Below, in pieces: positions 44,048-52,231 of a stretch of DNA of 64,000 bases (within the stretch, counting starts at the first letter, position 1; each line of letters starts with the position of its first letter). Source of the stretch: Boseongicola aestuarii (lineage in GTDB: Bacteria; Pseudomonadota; Alphaproteobacteria; Rhodobacterales; Rhodobacteraceae); contig NZ_FXXQ01000001.1 of the NCBI RefSeq assembly GCF_900184815.1, positions 496,001-560,000 of the forward strand, given 5' to 3'. A program made the position numbers and the translations under genes. The notes beneath the pieces were generated by a model. The model made no database searches and was not told where the DNA came from. It worked only from the letters and a program-made list of their open reading frames with translations.

Positions 44048-45133
44048 TCAACCCAGTACGCGATCGCGCTGAGCGGCGTAGGTGTTGATCGAACGGTTGA
44101 TCCAGCCGGAAGAAGACGCCATCGACGTACGCATGCTGTCGTAAATCTTCTTAAACAGCTCGTCGCCCATGTTCTCGTCGAGAACTTCCTGCGCTGCTGC
44201 GCCCATCGCATCCCAAACGCTATCAGGGAATTCACGGACCGTAACACCGCCAGACTGAAGACGCTGCAAAGCTGCACCGTTGTTGGCGAGGAACTGTGTG
44301 AGGTTCCAGCTGTGCGCTTCGGCTGCTGCGACTTCAATGACCTTCTGGTGAGCAGGTGACAGGCTCTCAAAAACGTCACGGTTCGTCGCAAGGGTCAAGC
44401 CTGCGGATGGCTCGTGGAAACCAGCAGTGTAGTAGATTTTTGTGATCTCTTGGAAGCCAGCTTTCTCATCTGCCCAAGGACCAATCCACTCGGTTCCGTC
44501 GATCGCGCCAGAGGCAAGTGCTTGATACACTTCAGCCCCAGGAAGGTTCTGAACAGAAGCGCCCATTTTTCCAAGAGCTGCGCCGCCCAGACCGGGCATG
44601 CGGAACTTCAGACCTTGGAAGTCCTCTGGACCGGTGATTTCGTTGGAAAACCAACCGCCCGCTTGTGCACCAGTGTCGCCTGCGAGGAACGACTTCAGGC
44701 CGAATATCTGACCGAGCTCGTCATGAAGCTCTTTACCGCCGTCCTGATAGTACCAGTTGAATTGCTCCTGCGAAGTCATGCCGAATGGCACCGCCGTGAA
44801 GAATGCATAGCCTGGATGCTGGTTGACGAAGTAGTAGTCCGCGCCGTGGTACATGTCGGCCTGACCAGAGGTCACGGCATCAAAGACCTCGAAAGCGCCA
44901 ACAAGTTCGCCGGCGGCCTTTAGGTCGATGGTCAAATCGCCATCGGTCATTGAAGTGATCGAGTCAGCTGCACGCTGTGCGGCATCATGCACGCCAGCAA
45001 GGCCGCGGCCCCACGTGGTGACGAGCGTCAGAGTGCGCTTTCCCTGTGCATATGCCGGAGCGGCAAGAGCTGTTGTTGCGACAGCGGCAGTGCCGCCGAG
45101 TGCCGTGTTCTTAAGAAATGAACGACGATCCAT
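44048..45133 (-). CDS. TRAP substrate-binding protein, TakP-like (2-oxoacid)
   Basis: 361 aa from ATG 45133 with GGGAGG upstream. Tat signal MDRRSFLKNTALGGTAAVAT, cleaved after AYA. TakP-type motifs: EVFDAVTSGQADMYHGADYY, VPFGMTSQEQFNWYY, GLKFRMPGLGG (substrate-carboxylate Arg) and DGTEWIGPW. TakP of Rhodobacter sphaeroides binds pyruvate and other 2-oxoacids, so a similar ligand is inferred. Diverges from the histidine kinase gene across 220 bp. Confidence 0.9.
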   Translation of the reverse strand: MDRRSFLKNTALGGTAAVATTALAAPAYAQGKRTLTLVTTWGRGLAGVHDAAQRAADSITSMTDGDLTIDLKAAGELVGAFEVFDAVTSGQADMYHGADYYFVNQHPGYAFFTAVPFGMTSQEQFNWYYQDGGKELHDELGQIFGLKSFLAGDTGAQAGGWFSNEITGPEDFQGLKFRMPGLGGAALGKMGASVQNLPGAEVYQALASGAIDGTEWIGPWADEKAGFQEITKIYYTAGFHEPSAGLTLATNRDVFESLSPAHQKVIEVAAAEAHSWNLTQFLANNGAALQRLQSGGVTVREFPDSVWDAMGAAAQEVLDENMGDELFKKIYDSMRTSMASSSGWINRSINTYAAQRDRVLG

Positions 45134-45353
45134 GTGGTTATTTCCTCCCATGTGAAACAGTCCACCCCCAGGGGCAGACGGATCGTTGCAAGTGTCGGCG
45201 AACCTAGCGGGGGCTTTAAGAAAGTAAAATACCCAGTTCCGGTGATTTTTAATTCAAGTTGCTAGTTTTTAGGTCGGATTGGGAACGAGCTTAACAGCAA
45301 TATAGCTTGTCGATCGCCAACTAAGCTGCGATTCGTAGCGGTGGGAGGAGCCT

Positions 45354-46769
45354 ATGCCGGATCAGTTCCGCATCAACGACAATCACCTGACACGTCGGTA
45401 TCGCCGGAAGTTCTTCCTTATCGCGGCGTTGCCTTTGCTGCTGGCGATGGGGGCCATCGCCGTTCTTGTCACCCTGCAATCGCGTGCGCTGGCTGAGCGC
45501 GAGATCGCTTCATTGGAAGTGCAATTGCTGGAAGCCAAGAAAGAAGAGCTGCGCAATTACATCTCGATTGCGCGCACCGCGATTGGCGCGACCTACGGCA
45601 ACGCCCTGCCCGAGGATGAAGACGCACAACGTCAGGTCATGCAGACCCTTGCCGCGATGATCTATGGTCAGGACGGCTATTTCTTTGTCTTTGACTATGA
45701 CGGAAAGAACCTTGTGGCACCCCGGCAAACCCAGTTGATCAACGAGAACTGGCTGGGCCTCGAAGACGCAAACGGCGTGCCGATCACGTCCGAGTTCATT
45801 CGCGTTGCACGCTCTGGTGGCGGCTATCATTCGCATTTGTGGTTCAAGCCGACAACCGGTGAACAGGCCGAGATGGCCACCTATGTGATCGGGTTGCAGG
45901 ATTGGCGATGGGTGTTGGGGACCGGCATCTTCATCGACGACATTCGCGAAACCGTGGCCGCCGCGCGGGCGGGCGTCGAAGGGCGGATTGAGCGGACATT
46001 CATCTATATCGGGCTGATTACGGCATCGGGGTTGCTGTTGGTATTTGTCGCCGGCCTTTGGATCAACATCCGCGAGCGATCACTTGCGGATGCGCAACTG
46101 AAGCAACTCACGCAGCGCATCATCGACACGCAGGAAGAAGAACGCGGGCGGGTGGCGCGCGAACTGCACGACGGGATCAGTCAGATACTTATCAGTGCGC
46201 GCTATGCCTTTGATCTGGCGCAGAGAAGACTGACACTTGGCGATACGCGCGCTTCGGAAAGCCTCGCCAAAGGAATGGCGAACCTGACCACGGCCATTCA
46301 GGAGGTGCGACGGATCAGCCGTGACCTGCGGCCTGGCACGCTGGATGACCTAGGACTTGGACCCGCACTGAAGGCCTTGACGGACGAATTCACCGACCGG
46401 ACCGGGATCAGGACCGAGCTTGAGACCGTGGTGTTCCGCAACCGGCTTGATGACGAGGCCAAGACCGCCCTGTTCCGGGTGGCTCAGGAGGCGTTGACCA
46501 ACATCGAGCGGCACGCAAGAGCCAGCGAAGTGAAGGTGCGCATCTTTGGACACAAGAAAGGCGCGACGCTGCGGGTACAGGACGACGGGGCGGGCTTTCA
46601 GCCCGACACCGCACGCGGCGGGCTGGGCTTGCGGAATATGGAAGAACGCGTGGCGCAACTGGATGGCGCATTTCGGGTTCTGTCGTCGCCAAAGGGCACC
46701 ATTATCGAAGCAGAGGTACCTCTCAGTCACCTGTTGAGACCCGACTCGGCCTTGAAGGAAAGCGCATGA
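45354..46769 (+). CDS. sensor histidine kinase with Cache domain (NarX/DegS-type kinase)
   Basis: 471 aa. Strong RBS GGGAGGAG. TM1 (FLIAALPLLLAMGAIAVLV), periplasmic single-Cache domain (residues about 45-210, with DGYFFVFDYDGKNLVAP and WRWVLGTGIFIDDI), TM2 (TFIYIGLITASGLLLVFVAG), then HisKA_3 with His272 in ARELHDGISQILI and an HATPase (DDGAGFQPDTARGGLGLRNM). The neighbouring TRAP system suggests it senses an organic acid. Stop overlaps the regulator start. Confidence 0.92.
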   Translation: MPDQFRINDNHLTRRYRRKFFLIAALPLLLAMGAIAVLVTLQSRALAEREIASLEVQLLEAKKEELRNYISIARTAIGATYGNALPEDEDAQRQVMQTLAAMIYGQDGYFFVFDYDGKNLVAPRQTQLINENWLGLEDANGVPITSEFIRVARSGGGYHSHLWFKPTTGEQAEMATYVIGLQDWRWVLGTGIFIDDIRETVAAARAGVEGRIERTFIYIGLITASGLLLVFVAGLWINIRERSLADAQLKQLTQRIIDTQEEERGRVARELHDGISQILISARYAFDLAQRRLTLGDTRASESLAKGMANLTTAIQEVRRISRDLRPGTLDDLGLGPALKALTDEFTDRTGIRTELETVVFRNRLDDEAKTALFRVAQEALTNIERHARASEVKVRIFGHKKGATLRVQDDGAGFQPDTARGGLGLRNMEERVAQLDGAFRVLSSPKGTIIEAEVPLSHLLRPDSALKESA

Positions 46770-47407
46770 GTAAACCCATTCGCGTGATGATCGTCGACGA
46801 TCATGCCATGGTGGCCGAAGGGATCGAGGCGATCCTTGAAACCTATGACGACATCGAAGTAGTCGCCACACTGTCCAACGGGCGCGAGGCTGTCGAACAG
46901 GCCGAAGCTCTGCGCCCCGATGTGGTCTTGCTGGACCTGAACATGCCGGGTGTGACCGGATTGGCGGCAACCGAAATGATTCTTGAGCGGCGCTCCGAGA
47001 CGCTGATCGTCATCCTGAGTATGCATGACAGTCCGGAGTATATCGCGACGGCGATGAACCATGGGGCAAAGGGGTATATCCTCAAGGACGTGCCAACCGA
47101 CGAGATCAAGACCGCCATTGACCGGGTCATGGCGGGCGGCACATATATGTGCACCGGCACGCGATCGTCCCTGAGCCCGCGTATCTCGGACGGTCGCGAG
47201 CCGCTGACGTCTCGCGAACAGACGGTGCTGCTACAACTGGCGCAGGGCAAGTCGAACCGCGAGGTGGCCGAAGTGCTGGATATTTCGATCCATACGGTCG
47301 AAACGCACCGCAAGAACATCAAGCGGAAGCTGGGGATCAGCTCAACCGCTGGCCTGACACGTTATGCGATGGAGCACGGCGTCTTGCAGGGCACAGGTCA
47401 GCTTTAG
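46766..47407 (+). CDS. NarL/LuxR-type response regulator
   Basis: 213 aa. Receiver domain MIVDDHAMVAEGIEAIL with phospho-acceptor Asp57 (VVLLDLNMPG), Thr/Ser and Lys107-type residues (GYILKDVP). C-terminal LuxR HTH LTSREQTVLLQLAQGKSNRE-VAEVLDISIHTVETHRKNIK. Cognate of the upstream kinase by ATGA overlap. Likely controls the divergent TRAP operon. Its TAG overlaps the stop of the convergent YihY gene (TTAG 47404-47407). Confidence 0.93.
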   Translation: MSKPIRVMIVDDHAMVAEGIEAILETYDDIEVVATLSNGREAVEQAEALRPDVVLLDLNMPGVTGLAATEMILERRSETLIVILSMHDSPEYIATAMNHGAKGYILKDVPTDEIKTAIDRVMAGGTYMCTGTRSSLSPRISDGREPLTSREQTVLLQLAQGKSNREVAEVLDISIHTVETHRKNIKRKLGISSTAGLTRYAMEHGVLQGTGQL

Positions 47408-48297
47408 AGGCCGATTTCGGCGTTAACCTCGGCGTCCAGCAGGGCTCCGAGGAGGATGATGAACGCCGAAAGCCAGAGCCATGTCAGCAGGATGATGACG
47501 CCGCCGAGGCTGCCGAAGGTCTGATTGTAATTGCCGAAATTCGCGACATAGATCGAAAATCCGATGGTGCCGAGATACCAGAGCGCGCTTGAGATCATCG
47601 TGCCCGGCGTCAGCCATTTCCATCGAGCGGCGCCGTGCGATGGCCCCCAGCGATAGAGAATGGACATGCCCGCGATGACCACGGCGGCGACCAGAATCCA
47701 GCGCGCGGCAGCGAGCGTTTGTTCGGTGCCGACATCCAGCGGAACGAAGGCAAGTGCGGTCGGCAAGCCAATCAGCAACAGCGCGAGGATCAAAACGCCG
47801 AACAGGAGCGTGGCCGTCAGCAGAATAACGGTGCTCCAGAAGGCGACAATGCCCCTGCTCTCTTGTTCTTTGAACGCGATGTTGAGGCCGTGGATAAGGC
47901 TGGTCGTGGCGCGAGTGGACAGATAGATCGCGAAGCCCACACCGAGGGCAAGTGCCAGTGACAGACCCTCGTCGGACGAACTGGCGACCGTGTTGGCCTG
48001 ATTGATCAAGATCAGCGCGGCCTCCTCGGGCAGATACTGCGTGAAGAACTGAAGCTGACCGACAACCGCGTCGGCTTCGGTGAACAGTCCCGCAAGGGCC
48101 GTTAGGGCAGCAATCGCTGGGAAAACCGCCAAAAGGGCGTAGAATGCGACGCCGGCGGCGATCACACCAAGTTGGTCGGGGCCCATGCGGCGCAGTACGC
48201 GCCACAGAATAAAGCCCCATTGTTTCAATGAGATACCTCTGAGCAGCGGGCGGGCCTGCGTCGGTTTGGGTGTGGTTTCTTCCATGCGTGCGACCAT
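47404..48297 (-). CDS. YihY/BrkB-family membrane protein
   Basis: 297 aa. Six or so spans with BrkB features: LGVIAAGVAFYALLAVFPAI, SLIHGLNIAFKEQESRGIVA, RWGPSHGAARWKWLTPGTMI, and TFGSLGGVIILLTWLWLSAF. Function not established; the old RNase BN label was an error and virulence is not implied. ATG 48297 or 48285 possible. Confidence 0.88.
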   Translation of the reverse strand: MVARMEETTPKPTQARPLLRGISLKQWGFILWRVLRRMGPDQLGVIAAGVAFYALLAVFPAIAALTALAGLFTEADAVVGQLQFFTQYLPEEAALILINQANTVASSSDEGLSLALALGVGFAIYLSTRATTSLIHGLNIAFKEQESRGIVAFWSTVILLTATLLFGVLILALLLIGLPTALAFVPLDVGTEQTLAAARWILVAAVVIAGMSILYRWGPSHGAARWKWLTPGTMISSALWYLGTIGFSIYVANFGNYNQTFGSLGGVIILLTWLWLSAFIILLGALLDAEVNAEIGL

Positions 48298-48401
48298 AGC
48301 TCAAGTCGGGCTGGCGAAAAGGGCGATCGCTTCGAAGCGACAAAAATCCGCGAAAAGTTTCACAAAAGCCCCCTCAAACGCAAGAAATGCAAATTTCACG
48401 G

Positions 48402-48430
48402 TTGACGCCCCTCAGCCTGCTGCCTAGGGT
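48402..48430 (+). promoter_or_regulatory. ilv promoter
   Basis: TTGACG (48402-48407), 17-bp spacer, TAGGGT (48425-48430). Expected start about 48437, which would give a leader of about 150 nt before ilvB. Confidence 0.7.
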
Positions 48431-48459
48431 CCGGCACACTGACATTAGGAGATAGGGCA

Positions 48460-48507
48460 ATGGCCCCGATTGTAGTCCTCGTGGGAAAATGGCGCATGGG
48501 CCGGTAA
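48460..48507 (+). CDS. ilv leader peptide
   Basis: MAPIVVLVGKWRMGR (15 aa) from ATG 48460, with AGGAG at 48447-48451. Five of its first eight residues are Ile, Val or Leu (I-V-V-L-V). The stop codon TAA falls just after the antiterminator 5' arm, as needed for ribosome-mediated attenuation of ilvBN. Confidence 0.8.
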   Translation: MAPIVVLVGKWRMGR

Positions 48508-48559
48508 CGGACATCCTGAACGGTACCCCATGCGCCTCCGAAAATCGGGGGCTTTTTTT
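48491..48559 (+). promoter_or_regulatory. ilvBN transcription attenuator
   Basis: Antiterminator: GGCGCATGGG (48491-48500) pairs perfectly with CCCATGCGCC (48527-48536). Terminator: GCCTCCGA (48534-48541), loop AAA, TCGGGGGC (48545-48552), then seven Ts (48553-48559). The two structures share 48534-48536 and so exclude each other. A short protector pair GGCCC (48462-48466)/GGGCC (48498-48502) is also possible. Stalling at the Ile/Val/Leu codons would favour readthrough. Confidence 0.82.
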
Positions 48560-48585
48560 ATGCGCGACGTATGGAGATTGGCGCG

Positions 48586-50346
48586 ATGAGCAAGACGCAG
48601 ATGACTGGTGCGAAAATGGTAGTGCAGGCCCTGAAAGATCAGGGTGTCGAGGTGATCTTTGGCTATCCCGGCGGCGCGGTGCTTCCGATTTACGACGAGA
48701 TTTTCCAGCAAAACCAGATCCGCCACGTGCTTGTGCGCCACGAGCAAGGTGCGGTTCACGCCGCCGAGGGGTATGCGCGGTCAACCGGCAAGCCCGGCGT
48801 TGCCTTGGTCACGTCCGGCCCCGGTGCCACAAACGCGGTGACCGGTCTGACGGACGCGTTAATGGATTCGATCCCGATCGTTGTTCTGACCGGACAAGTT
48901 CCAACCTTCATGATCGGCAACGACGCCTTTCAGGAGGCCGACACCGTCGGGATCACGCGGCCCTGCACCAAGCACAACTGGCTGGTGAAAGAGACTGATG
49001 AATTGTCCAACACCATCCATCAGGCCTTTCACGTCGCAACAAAGGGCCGCCCCGGCCCCGTTCTGGTCGACATCCCGAAGGACGTGCAATTCGCCAGCGG
49101 CAAGTACACGGCTCCAAAGGCCGCGAGGGTGTCGCATTACCAGCCGCCGGTGAAAGGCGACATCGAGACGATCACCGCACTGGTCGAGGCGATGGAAACC
49201 GCCAAACGTCCGCTGTTTTACACTGGCGGCGGCGTTATCAATTCCGGGCCGGCTGCCAGCACTCTGCTGCGTGAACTGGTCGAGGCGACAGGATTTCCGA
49301 TCACGTCGACCCTGATGGGTCTGGGCGCATACCCCGCGAATGGTGAAAAATGGCTGGGCATGCTGGGCATGCATGGTTTGTACGAGGCCAACCTTGCGAT
49401 GCACGACTGCGATCTGATGATCAACATCGGCGCGCGGTTCGATGACCGGATCACCGGCCGGGTTCAGGATTTTTCACCGGGATCAGTGAAAGCGCATGTG
49501 GATATTGACCCGTCTTCGATAAACAAGGTGATCCGCGTCGAATTGCCGATCATCGGTGACGTGGGTCATGTTCTCGAAGATATGTTAAGAATTTGGAAAT
49601 CGCGCGGTCGAAAGACAAACGGCGAGGCGGTCAAGAAGTGGTGGGCGCAAATCGAGAAATGGCGCAAGGTGGATTGCCTGGCGTTCAAGCAGGAAGGCAA
49701 TGTGATCAAGCCGCAGTATGCGTTGTCGCGACTGGAGGCTTTGACCAAGGATCATCCGTCTCGTTATATTTGCACCGAGGTCGGCCAGCACCAGATGTGG
49801 GCCGCACAGTACCTCGGATTCAACGAACCAAACCGCTGGATGACCTCTGGCGGGCTTGGCACGATGGGTTATGGGTTCCCGGCGTCGGTGGGCGTACAGA
49901 TGGCGCATCCGGATGCCTTGGTAATCAACGTTGCGGGTGAGGCCTCATGGTTGATGAACATGCAGGAGATGGGCACGGCTGTGCAGTATCGTCTGCCGGT
50001 AAAGCAGTTCATTCTAAACAATGAGCGCCTTGGTATGGTGCGCCAGTGGCAGGAACTGCTGCATGGTGAGCGGTATTCGGAAAGCTGGTCATCCGCCCTG
50101 CCCGATTTCGTGAAGCTGGCGGAAGCCTTTGGAGCGAAAGGCATTTTGTGTTCGGATCCGGCGGACTTGGATGACGCGATCATGGAGATGCTGAACCACG
50201 ACGGGCCGGTGATCTTTGACTGTCTGGTGACCAAGCACGAGAATTGCTACCCGATGATTCCGTCGGGTGAACCGCATAACAAGATGCTTCTGGGTGAGGT
50301 TTCGACCAAGGATGCGATTGGCGCCAAGGGGGCTGTGATGGTTTGA
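48586..50346 (+). CDS. ilvB: acetolactate synthase large subunit
   Basis: 586 aa from ATG 48586, with GGAG 13-10 nt upstream. ThDP enzyme: VIFGYPGGAVLPIYDEIF, catalytic Glu in RHEQGAVHAAEGYAR, GPGATNAVTGLTDALMDSIP and the C-terminal ThDP motif VINVAGEASWLMNMQEM. The classical GDG reads A-G-E-A-S here. It forms acetolactate or acetohydroxybutyrate, first step of Val/Leu/Ile synthesis. Followed by ilvN after 59 bp holding a repeat element. Confidence 0.96.
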   Translation: MSKTQMTGAKMVVQALKDQGVEVIFGYPGGAVLPIYDEIFQQNQIRHVLVRHEQGAVHAAEGYARSTGKPGVALVTSGPGATNAVTGLTDALMDSIPIVVLTGQVPTFMIGNDAFQEADTVGITRPCTKHNWLVKETDELSNTIHQAFHVATKGRPGPVLVDIPKDVQFASGKYTAPKAARVSHYQPPVKGDIETITALVEAMETAKRPLFYTGGGVINSGPAASTLLRELVEATGFPITSTLMGLGAYPANGEKWLGMLGMHGLYEANLAMHDCDLMINIGARFDDRITGRVQDFSPGSVKAHVDIDPSSINKVIRVELPIIGDVGHVLEDMLRIWKSRGRKTNGEAVKKWWAQIEKWRKVDCLAFKQEGNVIKPQYALSRLEALTKDHPSRYICTEVGQHQMWAAQYLGFNEPNRWMTSGGLGTMGYGFPASVGVQMAHPDALVINVAGEASWLMNMQEMGTAVQYRLPVKQFILNNERLGMVRQWQELLHGERYSESWSSALPDFVKLAEAFGAKGILCSDPADLDDAIMEMLNHDGPVIFDCLVTKHENCYPMIPSGEPHNKMLLGEVSTKDAIGAKGAVMV

Positions 50347-50398
50347 GGGGCGCTGCCCCTCGCTTCGCTCACCCCGTGGTATTTGGAAAAGGATGAAG
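50347..50398 (+). repeat. interspersed repeat copy 2 with GC palindrome, between ilvB and ilvN
   Basis: The unit GGTATTTGGAAAAGG then A and TGAAG lies at 50378-50398. It is preceded by a GC hairpin GGGGCGCTGCCCC (50347-50359) and CGCTTCGCTCACCCC. It matches copy 1 (10102-10122) at 20 of 21 positions. The 3' end lies 8 bp before the ilvN ATG, so its GGATGAAG may supply part of the ribosome site. Confidence 0.7.
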
Positions 50399-50405
50399 TT
50401 GGATC

Positions 50406-50975
50406 ATGTCTCCACTCAAGATCAAAAAAGGTGCATCGAGCCATTCGGCTTACGACCTTCGTGACCCCCATGCAGAAGCGATTGAACGGCATACTCTGGC
50501 TGTTGTCGTCGATAACGAAGCGGGTGTTCTGGCGCGTGTCATCGGGCTGTTTTCGGGGCGCGGGTACAACATTGAAAGCCTGACCGTTGCTGAAACGGAT
50601 CATACCGGTCATGTGAGCCGTATCACGATTGTGACGTCGGGAACTCCATCCGTGATCGAGCAGATCAAGGCGCAACTGGGGCGGATCGTGCCAGTGCATG
50701 AGGTGCATGATCTGACTGTCGAGGGGCCGAGTGTCGAGCGGGAGCTTGGGTTGTTCAAGGTGGCGGGCACTGGCGACAAGCGGGTGGAAGCCCTGCGGTT
50801 GGCAGATATTTTCCGCGTGAATGTAGTCGACTCGACACTTGAGAGTTTTGTCTTCGAGATCACCGGAACACCCGAAAAGATTGATGCTTTTGCCGAACTG
50901 ATGCGCCCGTTGGGATTGCAGGAGGTTGCGCGGACCGGCGTTGCGGCCCTGTCACGAGGGGACGGCGCGCACTAG
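50406..50975 (+). CDS. ilvN: acetolactate synthase small (regulatory) subunit
   Basis: 189 aa. The N-terminal ACT domain is VVVDNEAGVLARVIGLFSGR-GYNIESLTVAETDHTGHVSRITIVT, which binds Val for feedback inhibition; the C-terminal domain follows (RVNVVDSTLESFVFEITGTP). It follows ilvB and ends at a strong terminator that overlaps its last codons. Confidence 0.96.
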   Translation: MSPLKIKKGASSHSAYDLRDPHAEAIERHTLAVVVDNEAGVLARVIGLFSGRGYNIESLTVAETDHTGHVSRITIVTSGTPSVIEQIKAQLGRIVPVHEVHDLTVEGPSVERELGLFKVAGTGDKRVEALRLADIFRVNVVDSTLESFVFEITGTPEKIDAFAELMRPLGLQEVARTGVAALSRGDGAH

Positions 50976-50991
50976 GCTTCGCGCCTTTTTT
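50964..50991 (+). terminator. terminator of ilvBN
   Basis: GGCGCG (50964-50969) pairs with CGCGCC (50980-50985), followed by six Ts (50986-50991). It overlaps the ilvN stop codon. Confidence 0.85.
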
Positions 50992-51072
50992 CACAGATCC
51001 TGTGCGCGCGCGGCAGTTTCCCTTTCGCGCGGTTGGATTATGTCTCGGGTTAACGTTCACAGGAGTTTTGCC

Positions 51073-51984
51073 ATGACTTTTCGTCCAGTTAAATCAACCT
51101 CGACCGCCCGGCCGACCATGGAGGGTGCGGGGGTTCATCTGCACCGTGTTTTCGGGTTTGGCGACCCAAGCGAGAGCGATCCGTTTCTGCTGCTGGATGA
51201 TTTCAGAAATGACGATCCGGCCCTTTATCACAAGGGGTTTCCATGGCATCCGCACCGCGGGATCGAGACGATCACCTATGTGTTGGAAGGTGAGGTCGAG
51301 CATGGCGATTCGCTTGGGAATCGCGGGCTGCTGGGGCGTGGGTCCGTGCAGTGGATGACGGCCGGTTCGGGGATTTTGCATCAGGAAATGCCAAAGGGCG
51401 ATTTTTCGGGGCGGATGCATGGATTCCAGCTTTGGGCGAATTTGCCCGGTGCACACAAGATGACGGACCCGCGGTATCAGGATATCCAGGGGTCCGATGT
51501 GCCTGAGATCATTGACGATGACGGGACTCGCGTGAAGATCATCATCGGCAAGTTCTGGGGCAAGACAGGGCCGGTTGACGGGATCGCGGCGGAGCCCATG
51601 TTTGTCGATGTTTCGATCCCGCCGAACACGCGGAAGGTTCTGCCTGTCGACGCCTATTCGAACGCGTTTGCCTATGTGTTTGCTGGCTCGGCGAGCTTTA
51701 GGGACGCCTCGCAACCTATTGGTGTTCGTGTAGAAAAAGAGTTTCGAGGCGAGGAGTTGAACATCCGCGACATGTCCGGGAACCGGACGTTGGTGCGGTT
51801 CGATACTGGCGACGAAATTACCGTGACAAGCGGGAATGAGGGGGTCAGGTTTCTGCTGATTTCCGGGCGTCCTTTGCAGGAACCGGTGGCGTGGCACGGG
51901 CCGATCGTGATGAACACACAAGCCGAACTGATGCAGGCGGTGAAAGAACTCAATAACGGTACGTTTATCAAATCACAGCACTAA
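51073..51984 (+). CDS. pirin family protein
   Basis: 303 aa from ATG 51073 with AGGAG at 51061-51065. Two cupin domains. The N-domain metal ligands are FPWHPHRGIETITYVLEGEV (His, His) and later GILHQEMP (His, Glu) in the usual His3Glu arrangement. Typical sequence LLLDDFRNDDPALYHKGFPW. Iron-binding, sometimes with quercetinase activity; role here unknown. Separate transcription unit after ilvN. Confidence 0.93.
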   Translation: MTFRPVKSTSTARPTMEGAGVHLHRVFGFGDPSESDPFLLLDDFRNDDPALYHKGFPWHPHRGIETITYVLEGEVEHGDSLGNRGLLGRGSVQWMTAGSGILHQEMPKGDFSGRMHGFQLWANLPGAHKMTDPRYQDIQGSDVPEIIDDDGTRVKIIIGKFWGKTGPVDGIAAEPMFVDVSIPPNTRKVLPVDAYSNAFAYVFAGSASFRDASQPIGVRVEKEFRGEELNIRDMSGNRTLVRFDTGDEITVTSGNEGVRFLLISGRPLQEPVAWHGPIVMNTQAELMQAVKELNNGTFIKSQH

Positions 51985-52032
51985 CGCCTTGTAAGTCCCC
52001 GTTTTAGATTGCTTTAACGCGATGCGAGAAGC

Positions 52033-52065
52033 GTCGGTGCCACGTCGGTATCGCGTCGGTGCGAC
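52033..52065 (-). repeat. 11-bp tandem repeat array, copy B
   Basis: GTCGGT at 52033, 52044 and 52055, exactly 11 bp apart (GTCGGTGCCAC, GTCGGTATCGC, GTCGGTGCGAC). Read on the minus strand it matches array A closely (CACCGACGCGATACCGACG against CACCGACGTGATACCGACA). A further related word CACGTCGGGATCGCG occurs at 52191. Confidence 0.8.
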
Positions 52066-52231
52066 CGTTCGCCCGGGTGACGGTCTGTTAAGAATTGCGG
52101 GTGTTGGTGAGGATTTGGTGAACGGGGCGTGCGATTTTTTGCGCCCTCGTTCAGGTTTCCTAAACATTAGCTCTATACGCCCGTCCGCAACACGTCGGGA
52201 TCGCGGCGGCAGGGGCGTGACTGGCGGCCTG

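Noticed and set aside
45391-45404. Third ACCGAC repeat array
   Set aside because: A single word CACGTCGGTATCGC inside the kinase coding sequence, without 11-bp repetition.
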